From Aphelocoma coerulescens (lineage: Eukaryota; Chordata; Aves; Passeriformes; Corvidae), in contig NW_027183519.1 of NCBI RefSeq assembly GCF_041296385.1, positions 248,001 to 312,000 on the forward strand: 64,000 nt of DNA. The letters run 5' to 3'. Under the pieces are notes generated by a model. It did not search any database and was not told the origin of the DNA. It saw only the letters and a program-made list of their open reading frames with translations. The number at the start of each line of letters is the position of its first letter. Position 1 is the stretch's first letter. The translations under genes and the position numbers were made by a program. Below are positions 21,590 to 31,956 of the stretch, in pieces.

Positions 21590-22080
21590 TGATGGGAGCT
21601 TTATTCGACGCCCCTGGGCAGCCTCGTGTCCTCGGCAACGCAGTGCAAGAGCCCCTCATCCCAAACCCTGAAGGAAGATAATCTCCTTCAGGCTGCTCCT
21701 GGGGCGCTTAGCACACAAAAGCCAATTAACTCCATTGCGGAAAGAAGGCTTCGCCGGCAGTGCGGCGGCTCTGGTGCCATCTGAGCACACAGGCGAGGCT
21801 CGGAGCCGGCGCGGAACTTGGCGATAAAGAACCCCGGGGAAATGAGTGGAGTGACTCTTGGCAGGGCCTCTCCCGCCGGTGACCCCACGGAGCCCCATCC
21901 CCAGCGCAGGCCGGCGGCGCCTGTGAGGGGGCTGAAGCTGGAGAAGCCCCCACAGCGGGGGTGACAGGACCGAGACACCCCCTCAGCCCCGCTGTCTCTT
22001 TAAATGGGGGCGGGGCCTCTCCCGCTGCCCGCCTGGCGCGGCCGGCCCCGCCCCGCTTCGCCATTGGTTGTGCTGCAGTC
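21590..22080 (-). promoter_or_regulatory. CpG-rich promoter-like island (or solo LTR), minus orientation
   Basis: A CpG-dense block unlike its AT-rich surroundings. Read on the minus strand it has a CCAAT box (complement of ATTGG at 22063-22067), GC boxes (GGGGCGGGG), TTTAAA at about 21997-22002, then about 400 nt later AATAAA at about 21603-21608. The order CCAAT, GC boxes, TATA-like, poly(A) signal could be a host CpG-island promoter with a first exon, or a solo LTR about 530 bp long. I found no convincing TG/CA termini with target duplication and no coding exon. It may serve EMCN, an antisense transcript or neither. Confidence 0.4.
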
Positions 22081-25000
22081 TAGGCACACAGAAACAGCAG
22101 CATGCTAACAAAAAATATGTGTTGTGCCCCAAAAACTTGTGAAGTAGCTAGGGGAAGCTGACAGTAATGAGACAGTAAGCATCGTGCCCAGTGCTCTGTA
22201 AGGTCAATTTCTTCCTCATTACCAGTGCCTCTTACTCCTGCTGCTGGGCAGTCTGCTAGCCAAAAACACCAAGGTAATAAACAAAGATTTATTTTTAAAG
22301 GCTTTTGTGACTCTTGAAGATATGTCTCAATTAATTTCTTTTATTAAAACAACTTACTTCTCAGTTAAAGGTCAGCTATTCATTCCCAGGCACTTAACTT
22401 GGTTTTGAAAGGAGGAGTTCTTTAAGAATGTATCAATTAATTCAGGATTTTCTTGAGCAGAATAACAACCTAGCATAGGCTGGGCTTCGGATTCTGCTCC
22501 CATGTATAAGGGATGTCACAGCTCAGAGTTTCTGGGCTTGGGAATGGTGTTGGCATGTTGCTAGAGCCTGCCAGTTTGCATGATGTGAAGACTCTGGACG
22601 TCTAAAACAAATACTAACAAAACTATTCCTTCTGTTTTATTGCAGGCCTTCCCGTGAGCTCTCCAACAAGTTTAACAAGCAAGAGCAATAGAGAGTTTGC
22701 TCTATGCACACCGATGGAAAAAGGCTGGTGTGGGTGGGAGAGGGGCAGTCTGAGGAAAGGAAATGTTCAGGGAGCAAGAAGGATCTAGGGGAATAATGAA
22801 CCTGACACACAGTACAGAGAAGCAGAAAAGTGATGTTCAGCTTGTAGCATTGAGTAACTTTGCTGTGATTTCAGCTGAGTACCATGTTGGACTAGCTGAT
22901 ACTGGAAAGAAAACACGGTGGGACCACAAAAAAAATCAGGCCTGGCATATTACGTGATGCCATGGGAAGCTCATATAAATAGTGTTTACCAAGGCACTTG
23001 TTCTTGCCAGGCTCTCATTCCTCACCCTGTAGTTAGAAGCAGCAAGTCCCAGAGTAAGGCAAGTTTCCTGTGCTAATGAACCTGTATTGTCCTATTTTCC
23101 TTTCTCTGGGCTTATCAGGAAACAGTCTCTTCTGTACTGGTCTCTGCAGTTCTTGCTGCTGCTGCCTGCAGAATCTTGGCCCTCCTGTTACCATGATGGA
23201 TGTATTTCTCCAATTCATTTTTATTCTGATCCCAGATTATTCCATAACTGGAAAATACCTTTGAGATTCAGAGAAACTAGACAGGAGTGGCTGACTTGTG
23301 AGACACTTTAATGAAAGAAGTGGGGAAATGAGCTTAAGGTTTTAGTTCCTCACTCTGTTTTGTTCAGTAATGTTTCTTTTCAGCTGTCATGTTTCTTATT
23401 GATGGTCACAAGTAGTTAAAATGCTGACCTATGTTTTTTTCTTTCCTTCATTACTCACATCTTGGTCCATTAACACATAACCAGGAAAAAAAACCCAGTG
23501 GATTTCAGTCCTCAGTTTTTCTCCTGAGGAGAGGCACACATCTCCTGCACAAATGCAGGGATACGTATTCCTGTTTTTCAGTGCAGTTTGTTTCTGTTGG
23601 CATTTCCAGTCAGTATCCAGGGTAACTCATTGCTGTGATAATTGCCTGCTTGCCCTCTATATCATGTAGTATAATAGATAAGGTAAAAAAAAGGCAGTAG
23701 TATTTCCTTGGGAAATCTGAAGCAATCACATGGAATTAAGAATTCATAGGAATTATTTTAGTCACTTGATGATGGCTCAGTTTCCAACCTTACATTATCA
23801 CCCCTCAGCAGACAGGCACCGAGGGAAAGAGAATTTCTGCTTTAAAGAAACAGTCATTTTTCAGAGATAAAGTCTTGGGCAATGATTGTTTCCTGCACTA
23901 TAGCATCAGAATGTCTCAGTTATGACTGTATTTTTTAGGCACCACACAAGCACTTAGTAAGTGATAATTTTTCCCCAGGAGGTTTCTGACTGTGTCCAGA
24001 CAAATAAGGGTAGAAGAGTGGGGAAGGGGGAAAGAAAACAACCACAAAACCATTTTTTAATAGTGGGCATGAGTTTAAAATCAGTTTTGCAAGGAAGGGG
24101 AATTCCTACACGGTTGGGAAAAACAAACCTTATTTGTTACTGTAACTCCATGGATTAGAGTTACATGTACTGCCTATACAAAAGTTTCTGTAAAAACAGG
24201 GACGTGTCTTTCAGAGACTTAGTAGAACAAAATTGTATTCTAGACCTCAAAATGGCCGTAAGAAATTGGTTTTAATGACTTAACTAATTTCATAGCTTCC
24301 ACCCAACAATTTGAGCCCTCTTCTGTTCTTTGGAAGAGGAACCATGCAATCCTACAGGTGTGGGTTGTGAGTAGGTACCTGAGTAACAAAACCTCAGTGG
24401 CTGTTACCATGTCCTCACCACTTATATATGGAGCTATAACCTCTGCTAGGACCCCTTTTCAAGAGATCACCTTCCCCAGATGCCTTTGTTTGAGAGCCAC
24501 TTCTGATATTTAGCTGGGCAAGGGAAATGCTTGACCTTGCATCGCATCTGTCCAGCCAGTCAGCTCCTTCAGTGGCAGTGAGCACTTGTCTGCTCAAGCC
24601 TCCATCCAATATGGAATGCAATCCCATGTGTTATACATTACACCCAGGGAAACACCGATATATGCAGTTTCTGTTTTCTCTCTGGAAGTTTAGTCATTGT
24701 TTTTTCATAGGCTCTATGCAGACAGGTAATAAATATTTTGTGTTGTTGATACCTGACTCAAATTCACATTAGCACCTGAAGGTAGAAATGTATTCCTTTA
24801 AACCCAGCCCTAAAAAATGTCCCAGAGGCTCACAACAGTCACTCCAAATGTGGCAGAGAGCAGACACATTCATCTATAACAGCACTCAAGAAACTTGCTA
24901 TCTACAAATATTGAACCTCTTTGGAATTCTTCATCTACTATTAGCACTTTTTTTTTTTTTTTTTTTAATTAGCAGTGAATATTTTGGTCTTTCTTCTGTT

Positions 25001-25385
25001 GGAGACAGGTCTAATTTTCACTCTCTTTCATGTTTATTTACTTGTTAAAAGTTCTTTTCAATGTTGAACAGTACCATAACCTCCTCAAAGTGAAAAACTT
25101 TGTAGCTCACAACCTGTAAGTGGACAAGCAGATGATCCTAGGGAAATCTGCACCCATACAAAGTGTGTGTTTCTTCTAGGCCATGCTAGATAAACTTTTC
25201 CACCCCTCTTGCCAAGTTTTCCAAGTATTATTGAGAAGAAATATAGATGTGAAGCACCAAGCTGAAGCTCCAGAACTGGGGACACAGAAGTTGTTTTGGG
25301 AGGGTGATTCTTTCAGAGGGAGTTGTTTGGGGAATTCTGGCAATACACGTTTACCTGAAAGGCAATATTTCTTTTGCATGTCTAG
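22081..25385. other. probable EMCN 5' intron/upstream region
   Basis: The upstream mucin exons of EMCN should lie here or further left. A candidate acceptor (TTTTATTGCAG) at about 22646 opens a Ser/Thr-rich frame (PVSSPTSLTSKSN), but a good donor is lacking. A TATAAATA at about 22975 precedes a short hydrophobic ATG frame near 23074 that has no good donor. Neither is firm. A poly-T run of about 18 lies near 24949-24966. Confidence 0.4.
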
Positions 25386-25451
25386 CTTCTGGAAATCCTA
25401 AAAGCAGTTCTGGAAACCAGACTCAGACAGGGAGTGATATCCGCTATTCTA
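25386..25451 (+). CDS. EMCN: EMCN exon: extracellular stem
   Basis: A 66-nt exon, phase 1 to phase 1, between TGTCTAG and GTGAGT. It encodes a Ser/Asn/Gly-rich stretch (ASGNPKSSSGNQTQTGSD) with an N-glycosylation sequon (NQT), ending just before the membrane. This matches the position and character of the juxtamembrane stem in mammalian endomucin, an O-glycosylated sialomucin of venous and capillary endothelium that limits leukocyte adhesion. It joins in frame to the transmembrane exon at 26995. The exon call rests on splice sites, phase and context, since mucin stems diverge quickly. Confidence 0.75.
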
Positions 25452-26511
25452 GTGAGTATTCTTACTTAACTGTATGGCTTTTGAGTTTTAGCTGGTCAGT
25501 TTTGCTTTTGATGAGTGATTGGCACAGCAGACAAATTAAACTGGCATTTTTATTTGTAGCCTTACTGGACTTAAGCCCTATCACAAACCACTTAAATGCT
25601 GGTTACAAAACTCCTCTCAAAGAAAAACAGAGCTTGATAAGTTGATACCACTCTCACTGTAGAGCAGCACAGGACTGATTCAGAGTGGTAAAATTGAAAA
25701 AAAAAAAAAAGAAAAAAGAGAGAAGAAGAGTCATCCCCTGTGAGAGAAGACACAAGGGAACATACAAAAAAGTTGCTCATATACATGTTGTACATATTAT
25801 ATGAGCGTGTTGTTGTGAATGTACGATACGCATATACTATTCCTATCGTCATGGGAGGGAAGGTCCAGGAGGCAGTCTTCTGCAGACCCTTTAAGCACTT
25901 GATATCTGTGTGATGCATGCTACTTAATCTTTCATTTTAATATTATGCATCTCTGGGGCAAGAGTGTTGCTGCAGATTTGCTCTTTCCTACCCAGCATAC
26001 TGACTAAGCAAAATATGTTTGATGTTTTCCCCCTGTAAACGGTCTCCCTCTAGTTCCATAGATGCACAGACACATCTATATGAATATTAAACATTAATTG
26101 CATTGAGAGCCATTGAATGCAGCCTCCCCCTGACACAGGGCTTAGGCCAGCAGGTGGAACAGTGCCTGATAAGTTTGAATGTGGCCGGTTGCTGCCAGAG
26201 AAAAGATAAAAAGGGAGAAGCTGGGTTTATATGTTTCCCTGGGAAAGCTCTTCTTCATTACATAATTCTTTCTTTTTTTTTTTTTTGCTTCTTGGCTGGG
26301 AAACACCTGTCAGGAAATGGCAGATGGTGGGAAATAATAAAAGGAAAGAAATGTCCTCATTTTAAAAGGAGATCTTGCATTTTCTATCCCAGGTTGTAAG
26401 TGCTGTGGGGAATGTTACTGAATTATGTAATTCCTTGGTGTCTTTCTGGGTGCACAATGCTAAAAGCAAAACAATCACTTCAGTTGCTGAATTTCAGACA
26501 GGTCTCTCTCT

Positions 26512-26544
<33 letters not shown>

Positions 26545-26994
26545 CCTTGAAAAAGAGGAAAAAATAAATTGCATGTTCAAAAAATTTGTTTCTGGAACAC
26601 GACTTTCTCACAAAACCTTTGGAGGCCATCAGCATTGGGGTTGAATGACGAGTGTTTTCCTCAAAATTAGGATGGGCCCAGTGGAGCAGGTGCTGAAACT
26701 TTGTTCTTTTACTGAAAAATGGGTGAAAGCAGTTCCACAGGGCAGCATGAGTGTCAGGGAAGGGGTAAGGGTGGGAGAAGGAAGATGCTTCAGTCTTCCC
26801 TCCCCAGAGAGTCCAAGCCTGAGGCTCAGTGGTTGCAGGAAGAGTAACAGGAGCAGCAGGTTACCCTGCTCCAGAGAAATGGGTAATGTTTGGTGAAATG
26901 GAGCTGGAGGTGCCTCTCAGTGTGTGTAAGTGCCTATACACAGAGGCAGTGTAAGTCAGAGGCAGCAGCCAAAATTGTTCTCCCTCTTTTGCAG
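25452..26994 (+). other. EMCN: EMCN intron
   Basis: The intron between stem and transmembrane exons. It contains A-rich and T-rich simple repeats, including a (TC)n then T30 run at 26503-26544. No other gene is seen. Confidence 0.65.
26515..26544 (+). repeat. poly-T tract, 30 nt
   Basis: An uninterrupted T run after a (TC)n stretch inside the EMCN intron. It could be a simple-sequence expansion or the tail of a minus-strand retrocopy. No adjacent retrogene is recognised. Confidence 0.9.
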
Positions 26995-27090
26995 ATGTTA
27001 TCTTGCCAATTGTCATCACCCTGATAGTCATTACCCTCTCTGTCTTCTCACTGGTGGCTTTGTACAAGATGTGCCAGAAGAAAACTCCAG
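26995..27090 (+). CDS. EMCN: EMCN exon: transmembrane segment
   Basis: A 96-nt exon (acceptor TTTTGCAG, donor CCAG|GTATTT) joining the stem exon in phase 1. It encodes a single membrane-spanning helix (VILPIVITLIVITLSVFSL) followed by VALYKMCQKK, a basic, Cys-containing start of the cytoplasmic tail. The run ILPxVIxLIVITLSVF is nearly the same as in mammalian endomucin, which is the main reason for the gene name. The protein is a type I membrane sialomucin. The intron after this exon is the one that received ERV2. Confidence 0.9.
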
Positions 27091-28655
27091 GTATTTGGTT
27101 TGCTTTCTCTGCAGGGGATGGGGGGGGAAATCAATGTGCTTTTCATTATTAAAAGATCTCTTTTAGATTACCTTAACCATCACTGTTGTGGCAGTCTGGT
27201 GGGAAAGCCTTTTGTATTTTGAAGTGTTTTGCCTAATGTGGGAAACTAACACTTCATTTTCAAAATCAGTAGGAAGAGCAGAGTGAGCAAAAATGATTTT
27301 TGGAGAACATATAATGCTGTAAAGCCTTTTGTTCATGATTTTGCAGCTACAAAGAGCTAACAAACACCTGTGCTAACACAATCAATCAGATAGAAATAGA
27401 CAGTGAAAACTAAATTTGAAGATGTTCAACAAAATCCCTTTATGTATTTTATCTTTCTTCTAGACACAGGCAAAGAAATATCAATGTTTTCTTTTGGGAT
27501 ATACCTGATACATACACACACACACACATGCACATGACACATGAGTAAAATTTTCCAGTTACAGTATAATGTGCAGGGAACAAAATCCCTGAGCAAACAG
27601 TATTTGCAGAAATAGTCATTTTGACAGAGCAGCTAAAGTCAGTATCTCTTTCTTTGTTGTCCATTAAATACTTAAAATAATGGGTTATAGTTCCATCAGA
27701 GTCCATTTGACGAATATTTCAGGGCTGCCCAGGCAGGCCACAGGTAAGTGTAAATCTCCATTAAGTGAAAACCCAGATCTGAATCCAGACTGTGGTTTTT
27801 CTGTCCCTGTGAGCTGGTGTGAGTTAGGAGACCTGTGCAGAGCTGTGAAATCACCCGGCCTTGGAAATACAAAATCACAACAGGGTATTGAAACTGTAAA
27901 CCAAGACAAACAGTGTGTCACAACCAATTTAGCCAATGACATGGCAAAACAGACCCAGATAAACAGAGGAAGGTATGATCCTTACTTAGGAAATTACTGA
28001 ATATTCAGAGTCGGGAGAGAAAGATGTGAGATGGAGAACATTTCCTTACCAGCCTCCCCTCTGTGCAAATGTCATCAGGCACTGTATTAGCAAATTCATT
28101 TTGAAGATAGAGTAGATACCTGTGGTGCTTCCTGTAGGATTTGCCCAGACCCATCCAGTGCACTTCCCCTGCAGATGGAAAGCCCTGTACTTGGTGCCAT
28201 GGAGTTGGTGCCGTGTCTCTGATGTAACCCCCGGCCCCTTGTATCTGCCCACACTTGCACGTAAGCATAAAATACATTCAGCATATGATTCATTTTGGAG
28301 ACAAACCTGTTCCTCATCGATGGGGATGACAAACTCTGTTCTCGGATGTCGTGCCAGGTTGTACCCCACAGGGGGTACGGCCTCAGGAACACCCTTGTTC
28401 CCTCAGTCCCCTCACCCCGTATCTTTTAGCTCAGTTGTTGTGTACTCAAGAACCATCGCATGCTCATGTCCTCTGTGCCAGCTACCCAGGGATTTGGGAG
28501 CTGCAGGGAAAAAAACGTGCTTCTGTTGTGCTCTTGGGCAAGTCCTCTGTCATTCTCCCTGGTTTCCAGAAGCATCAGTAGGAGCAGCATCAGTTCACTT
28601 CCATAGATGACCAGAAAAATAACAATTACTATTCAAGCTGATTGATTGTGTGAAT
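27091..28655 (+). other. EMCN: EMCN intron, 5' of ERV2
   Basis: Intron sequence with a (CA)n run at about 27515-27528. No exon is supported. ERV2 begins directly after GAAC at 28656-28659. Confidence 0.7.
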
Positions 28656-28659
28656 GAAC

Positions 28660-29220
28660 TGAATCAGGGGGATGGGGAGCAAAAGAATTCGGTTGTTAGG
28701 AACAATGCATCTAGCTTGGTCAGCATACCAGAGCAGGAAGAAGAAGATAAGAGACTGCTGATAAAACCAGGGGGAGTCTCAGACAGGCATCCTGCTTCAT
28801 CCCAAAACTAGCTCAAACCAGTCCCAAAGCTTAAACCCAGGCCAAAGGTATAAAAGAGCATGCGCAGGAGAGAAAGGTGAAAAGTTCAGACGAGGAAGAC
28901 TCCCCTGACTTCGTCACAAGACCCCCGAGAGACCCCTACCACAACCACCAGACAACACTGCGCAAGCGCAATGCGGATGTAAATGACTTTTGAGTTCATT
29001 ATAATACGAAGCGAGGCTGGGCGGGGCTAGGTGATGAATATGTATGAGTTTGTTAGGAAACTTAATGAATATGGAACTTGTAACCCGATAAATACCGAGC
29101 TGAAAACAGCTGTAGGCACGCATGATTTTGGAGGAGCGATCCCCCATGCGTCCCAGCGCTGGAATAAAACATACCTACTTTACTACTTTTTCTAGTAGTG
29201 GAGTCCTTTCCTGCCTTTCA
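28660..29220 (+). repeat. ERV2 5' LTR
   Basis: 561 bp. TATAAAA is at 28849-28855 and AATAAA at 29163-29168, so R is long. It ends CCTTTCA just before the primer-binding site. Four substitutions separate it from the 3' LTR (CGTCA/CGTCG, AAACTTAA/AAACATAA, CCCGATAA/CCCAATAA, AACATACC/AACACACC). Confidence 0.97.
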
Positions 29221-29222
29221 TT

Positions 29223-29240
29223 TGGCGAGCCAGGCAGGAG
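29223..29240 (+). promoter_or_regulatory. ERV2 primer-binding site, tRNA-Arg
   Basis: TGGCGAGCCAGGCAGGAG starts 2 nt after the LTR. It fits the complement of the 3' end of vertebrate tRNA-Arg (ACG) with about one mismatch in 18, from memory of that tRNA. Spacing is canonical. Confidence 0.75.
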
Positions 29241-29723
29241 AGACTCTGCCCGGCTGCAGGATCGGCTGAGGAGCGGACATCCTATGCGCGCCCCAGGCCT
29301 TTCCTGGCGGATCTCCTCCCCTCAGCTCGCTCACTGCAGCGGACAGACAACGACCTGCTAAAGCTGCAGACAAACGGTATGTTTTGCATTTAAGGTGCCT
29401 GTAAGTCGTACGCGTGGCCAGGGCTGCTGGTAAGCCGTGAGGAGACGTCCCACGCGCAGCGTAGTCCCTGTGAGGGAAAAGGTGGGGCCGGCAAGGGGCA
29501 ATCACCGACCAATAGAGCGGCCGCTAGCAATCCTGGGGGCGGATTGGGTGATTCCAAGGGGGGGTCCCGGTGGAACTTGTTACTGTGTTGGAAAAATACA
29601 AGCGGGATCCTGAAACTATTACAAGCGAGTGTCACGAACATTTTGCTACTAGTAGCTGGTTTGAATGTTGTTTATATGTTTGTGCAGACATTGGTTGTTG
29701 TGGGATTGCTTTTTATGGGTGTG

Positions 29724-29779
29724 GATGTGTATTCGGTCGTGCAGATGTGTATTCGGTCGTGCAGATGTGTATCAGGTCG
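29724..29779 (+). repeat. 20-bp tandem repeat in ERV2 leader, ~2.8 copies
   Basis: The unit GATGTGTATTCGGTCGTGCA occurs twice exactly (29724-29743, 29744-29763), then once partially with changes. It may be a duplicated protein-binding or RNA-structure element. Confidence 0.9.
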
Positions 29780-30313
29780 CTTATTCGTTTGTAAAACAGG
29801 AAGCTTGCGTGTTGCCGTGTGATATTTGAGAGTGTGATATTGAGACATTTGTTTGGAAGAGTGCTTGTTCGTTGAATTTGGAATCTTGACTGGAAGAACC
29901 TCTGCAGGAATATTAGTGGCTTTTGATTGAGAACAACCAGCAGCAGAGAATTTAAAGTTTGAAAGAGTACAAGAAATAGCTTGCTCTTGTGGATGTATCA
30001 GAACCTTTTTCAACGGGAGGGCAGCAAGTTGCATGGATATTAATGCAGTGTAAAGTTTGTATTTTGAGCCTGAGATTTTAAAGATTGTGTGTGGGAAGTC
30101 GCATTTGGTGCCTGAGGTTTGGGAGGTTCGGGAAGAAAATTGGGAAAGAATTGTGAGAAAGTGTGAAGAAAGATTTGGGTGGAAACGAGATAATGCTAGG
30201 GGACAAAACTCTCTCCATTCATGTGTCCTATCTGCTCGAGTGATAGAGAGGACTCCCTGCTTGGTGTGTGGGTGTAAGTTCAGTGTAGATCTTGTGGAAG
30301 TCGGAGAAAGGAG

Positions 30314-30344
<31 letters not shown>

Positions 30345-30355
30345 AAAAAAAAAAA
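30314..30355 (+). repeat. A18-G-A23 tract just upstream of ERV2 gag
   Basis: A nearly pure 42-nt adenine tract about 87 nt before the gag ATG. This is unusual inside a retroviral genome and prone to length change during copying and sequencing. Confidence 0.95.
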
Positions 30356-30441
30356 GGAAGATTTCAAGCAGCCTTGGCAAAAGGCATAGGATACAGGTGA
30401 CCCGAAGGGGGTGGCACAGTATTTGAGTAAGCTCAAATAGG

Positions 30442-31956
30442 ATGGGAACCAGACAAAGTAAGGAAATCCCCAGAGCAAGCCCGCTCGGCTGTATTCTAGC
30501 CCATTGGAAGGAGATAGTAGGAGCTGGAGGCACAGAAAATAAAAAAACCCTTATAAAATATTATACCCAGTGGTGGCCACTGTATAAATTAGAAAATAAA
30601 GCTAAATGGCCATCTAACGGAACTTTAGATTATAATACTTTGCTTCAGCTAGTGCTGTTTTTGAGGCGGGAAGGTAAATGGGAAGAAGTTTCCTACGCTG
30701 ATGCATTTTTCTCTCTCCGAAAACACCCTGAATGGCAGAGACACTGTGGAATCAAACCCCCCAGTGATCCTATGGTGTTAGCTCTGGAAAAAGAAAATAA
30801 AAAGGGCCAAAGAAGAATTAAGCGCTGCTGCTCGTCGTGCAGCATAGGCCAGAGATGCACAAGGTCAGACAAAGTCTATCAAACAGCAGCTCAGGGACAA
30901 GATGATGATGAATTAACCGATTTGCTTAAGCCTCCCCTTAGGAGACAGGAAGAGGATGCGGACTCGGAAGGAACACCAGCGCCAACCCCCTCTCCCCCGG
31001 GCAGTCCTGTCTCGTCCCGAACCAGGAAACAGGTACTGATGGCACCCCTGAGAGAGGCGGTGGCACCTGATGGGGATACAATGTTGATTAGAGTACCTTT
31101 CTCTACTGCTGACCTAGATGCATGGTATAATATTGCCAAAAATTACCGAAATGATCCAGCAAGTACTGCTGAGCGCTTGCGACTTATAATTAAACAGCAT
31201 AATCCAGATTGGGCTGATATACAATTATTATTGGGTGGACTAACAGAGACAGAAAGACAGTTAGTTTTGAAAACAGCTCGAGACTTGGCAGAGGACTATT
31301 ACAAAACGCAACAATTAGATGTAAAAGATTACTTCCCACTCCAGGAACCACACTGGAATCCGAATAGAACAGCTGAATTAAAGAAATTAAAAAGTTATCA
31401 AGAATGGATAGCAAAAGGGGTGGAAAGGGCTATTCCCAAGACCCTAAACTGGTCAGCTTTGTACGCAATAAGACAGGGTCCTTCCGAGTCACCATCCGAA
31501 TTCCTGGATCGTCTGAGGGATGCAATGCGCCGTAACACATCGCTGGATCCTGGGACCGAGGTAGGGGTACAACAGCTGGTATCTTTGTTTATAGGGCAAT
31601 CCACAGGAGATATCAGACGTAAATTACAGAAACTTCAGGGGCCAGAAGGGAGGAATTTAGAAACTCTATTAGATGCAGCTTGGAGGGTATTCAGTAATCG
31701 AGAAGAAAGCTACAAGCAAGGGATGAGGAGATTAGTAGCAGTAGTAGAAGAAGGGAATAGAGGAAAACTTAGACAAGGACCCCCCAGACGAGGACCTCCC
31801 AGACAGGGCCCACCCCCGCTAGGTAGAGACCAATGCGCGATTTGTGGAAGGTCCGGCCATTGGAAAAATGAGTGCCCAGAAAGAAGACAAGAAGACTGCC
31901 AGAACAGAGGAAACCGAGGAAGGGGGAGGGTGGTTGCACATGTGAAAGAAGACTGA
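30442..31956 (+). CDS. gag: ERV2 Gag polyprotein, intact
   Basis: 504 codons from ATG (30442) to TGA (31954-31956). It starts Met-Gly, with Ser at position 6, a fit for N-myristoylation and membrane targeting. Residues about 12-120 are the matrix region shared with ERV1. About 170-200 is Pro-rich with PTPSPPGSP but no PPxY. About 200-430 is capsid with a major homology region near 343-363 (RQGPSESPSEFLDRL). An Arg/Pro-rich linker leads to one CX2CX4HX4C knuckle at 465-478. Gag assembles the virus core and packages RNA. The frame continues past the stop into protease with no other stop, so Gag-Pol would form by UGA read-through. No internal damage is visible. Confidence 0.95.
   Translation: MGTRQSKEIPRASPLGCILAHWKEIVGAGGTENKKTLIKYYTQWWPLYKLENKAKWPSNGTLDYNTLLQLVLFLRREGKWEEVSYADAFFSLRKHPEWQRHCGIKPPSDPMVLALEKENKKGQRRIKRCCSSCSIGQRCTRSDKVYQTAAQGQDDDELTDLLKPPLRRQEEDADSEGTPAPTPSPPGSPVSSRTRKQVLMAPLREAVAPDGDTMLIRVPFSTADLDAWYNIAKNYRNDPASTAERLRLIIKQHNPDWADIQLLLGGLTETERQLVLKTARDLAEDYYKTQQLDVKDYFPLQEPHWNPNRTAELKKLKSYQEWIAKGVERAIPKTLNWSALYAIRQGPSESPSEFLDRLRDAMRRNTSLDPGTEVGVQQLVSLFIGQSTGDIRRKLQKLQGPEGRNLETLLDAAWRVFSNREESYKQGMRRLVAVVEEGNRGKLRQGPPRRGPPRQGPPPLGRDQCAICGRSGHWKNECPERRQEDCQNRGNRGRGRVVAHVKED

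Larger units (their letters stand above)
29241..30441 (+). other. ERV2 long 5' leader
   Basis: About 1.2 kb between primer site and gag, long for a simple retrovirus. It holds a possible splice donor (ACG|GTATGT, GT at 29377-29378), a 20-bp tandem repeat at 29724-29779 and an A-rich tract at 30314-30355. The open frames of 74-110 codons in it have no ATG start, so they are probably not genes. Packaging signals would be expected here. Confidence 0.7.

Noticed and set aside
23005..23200. EMCN first exon after TATAAATA at about 22975
   Set aside because: A hydrophobic ATG frame is present but no convincing donor or mucin sequence follows; too weak to annotate.
29544..30389. Leader open frames of 74-110 codons in ERV2 as accessory genes
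   Set aside because: None begins with ATG, one ends in a poly-Lys run made by the adenine tract, and none has a recognisable motif.
29672..30478. 268-codon minus-strand frame across the ERV2 leader
   Set aside because: It is antisense to the leader and gag start, contains a poly-Phe run from the A tract, and has no family features.
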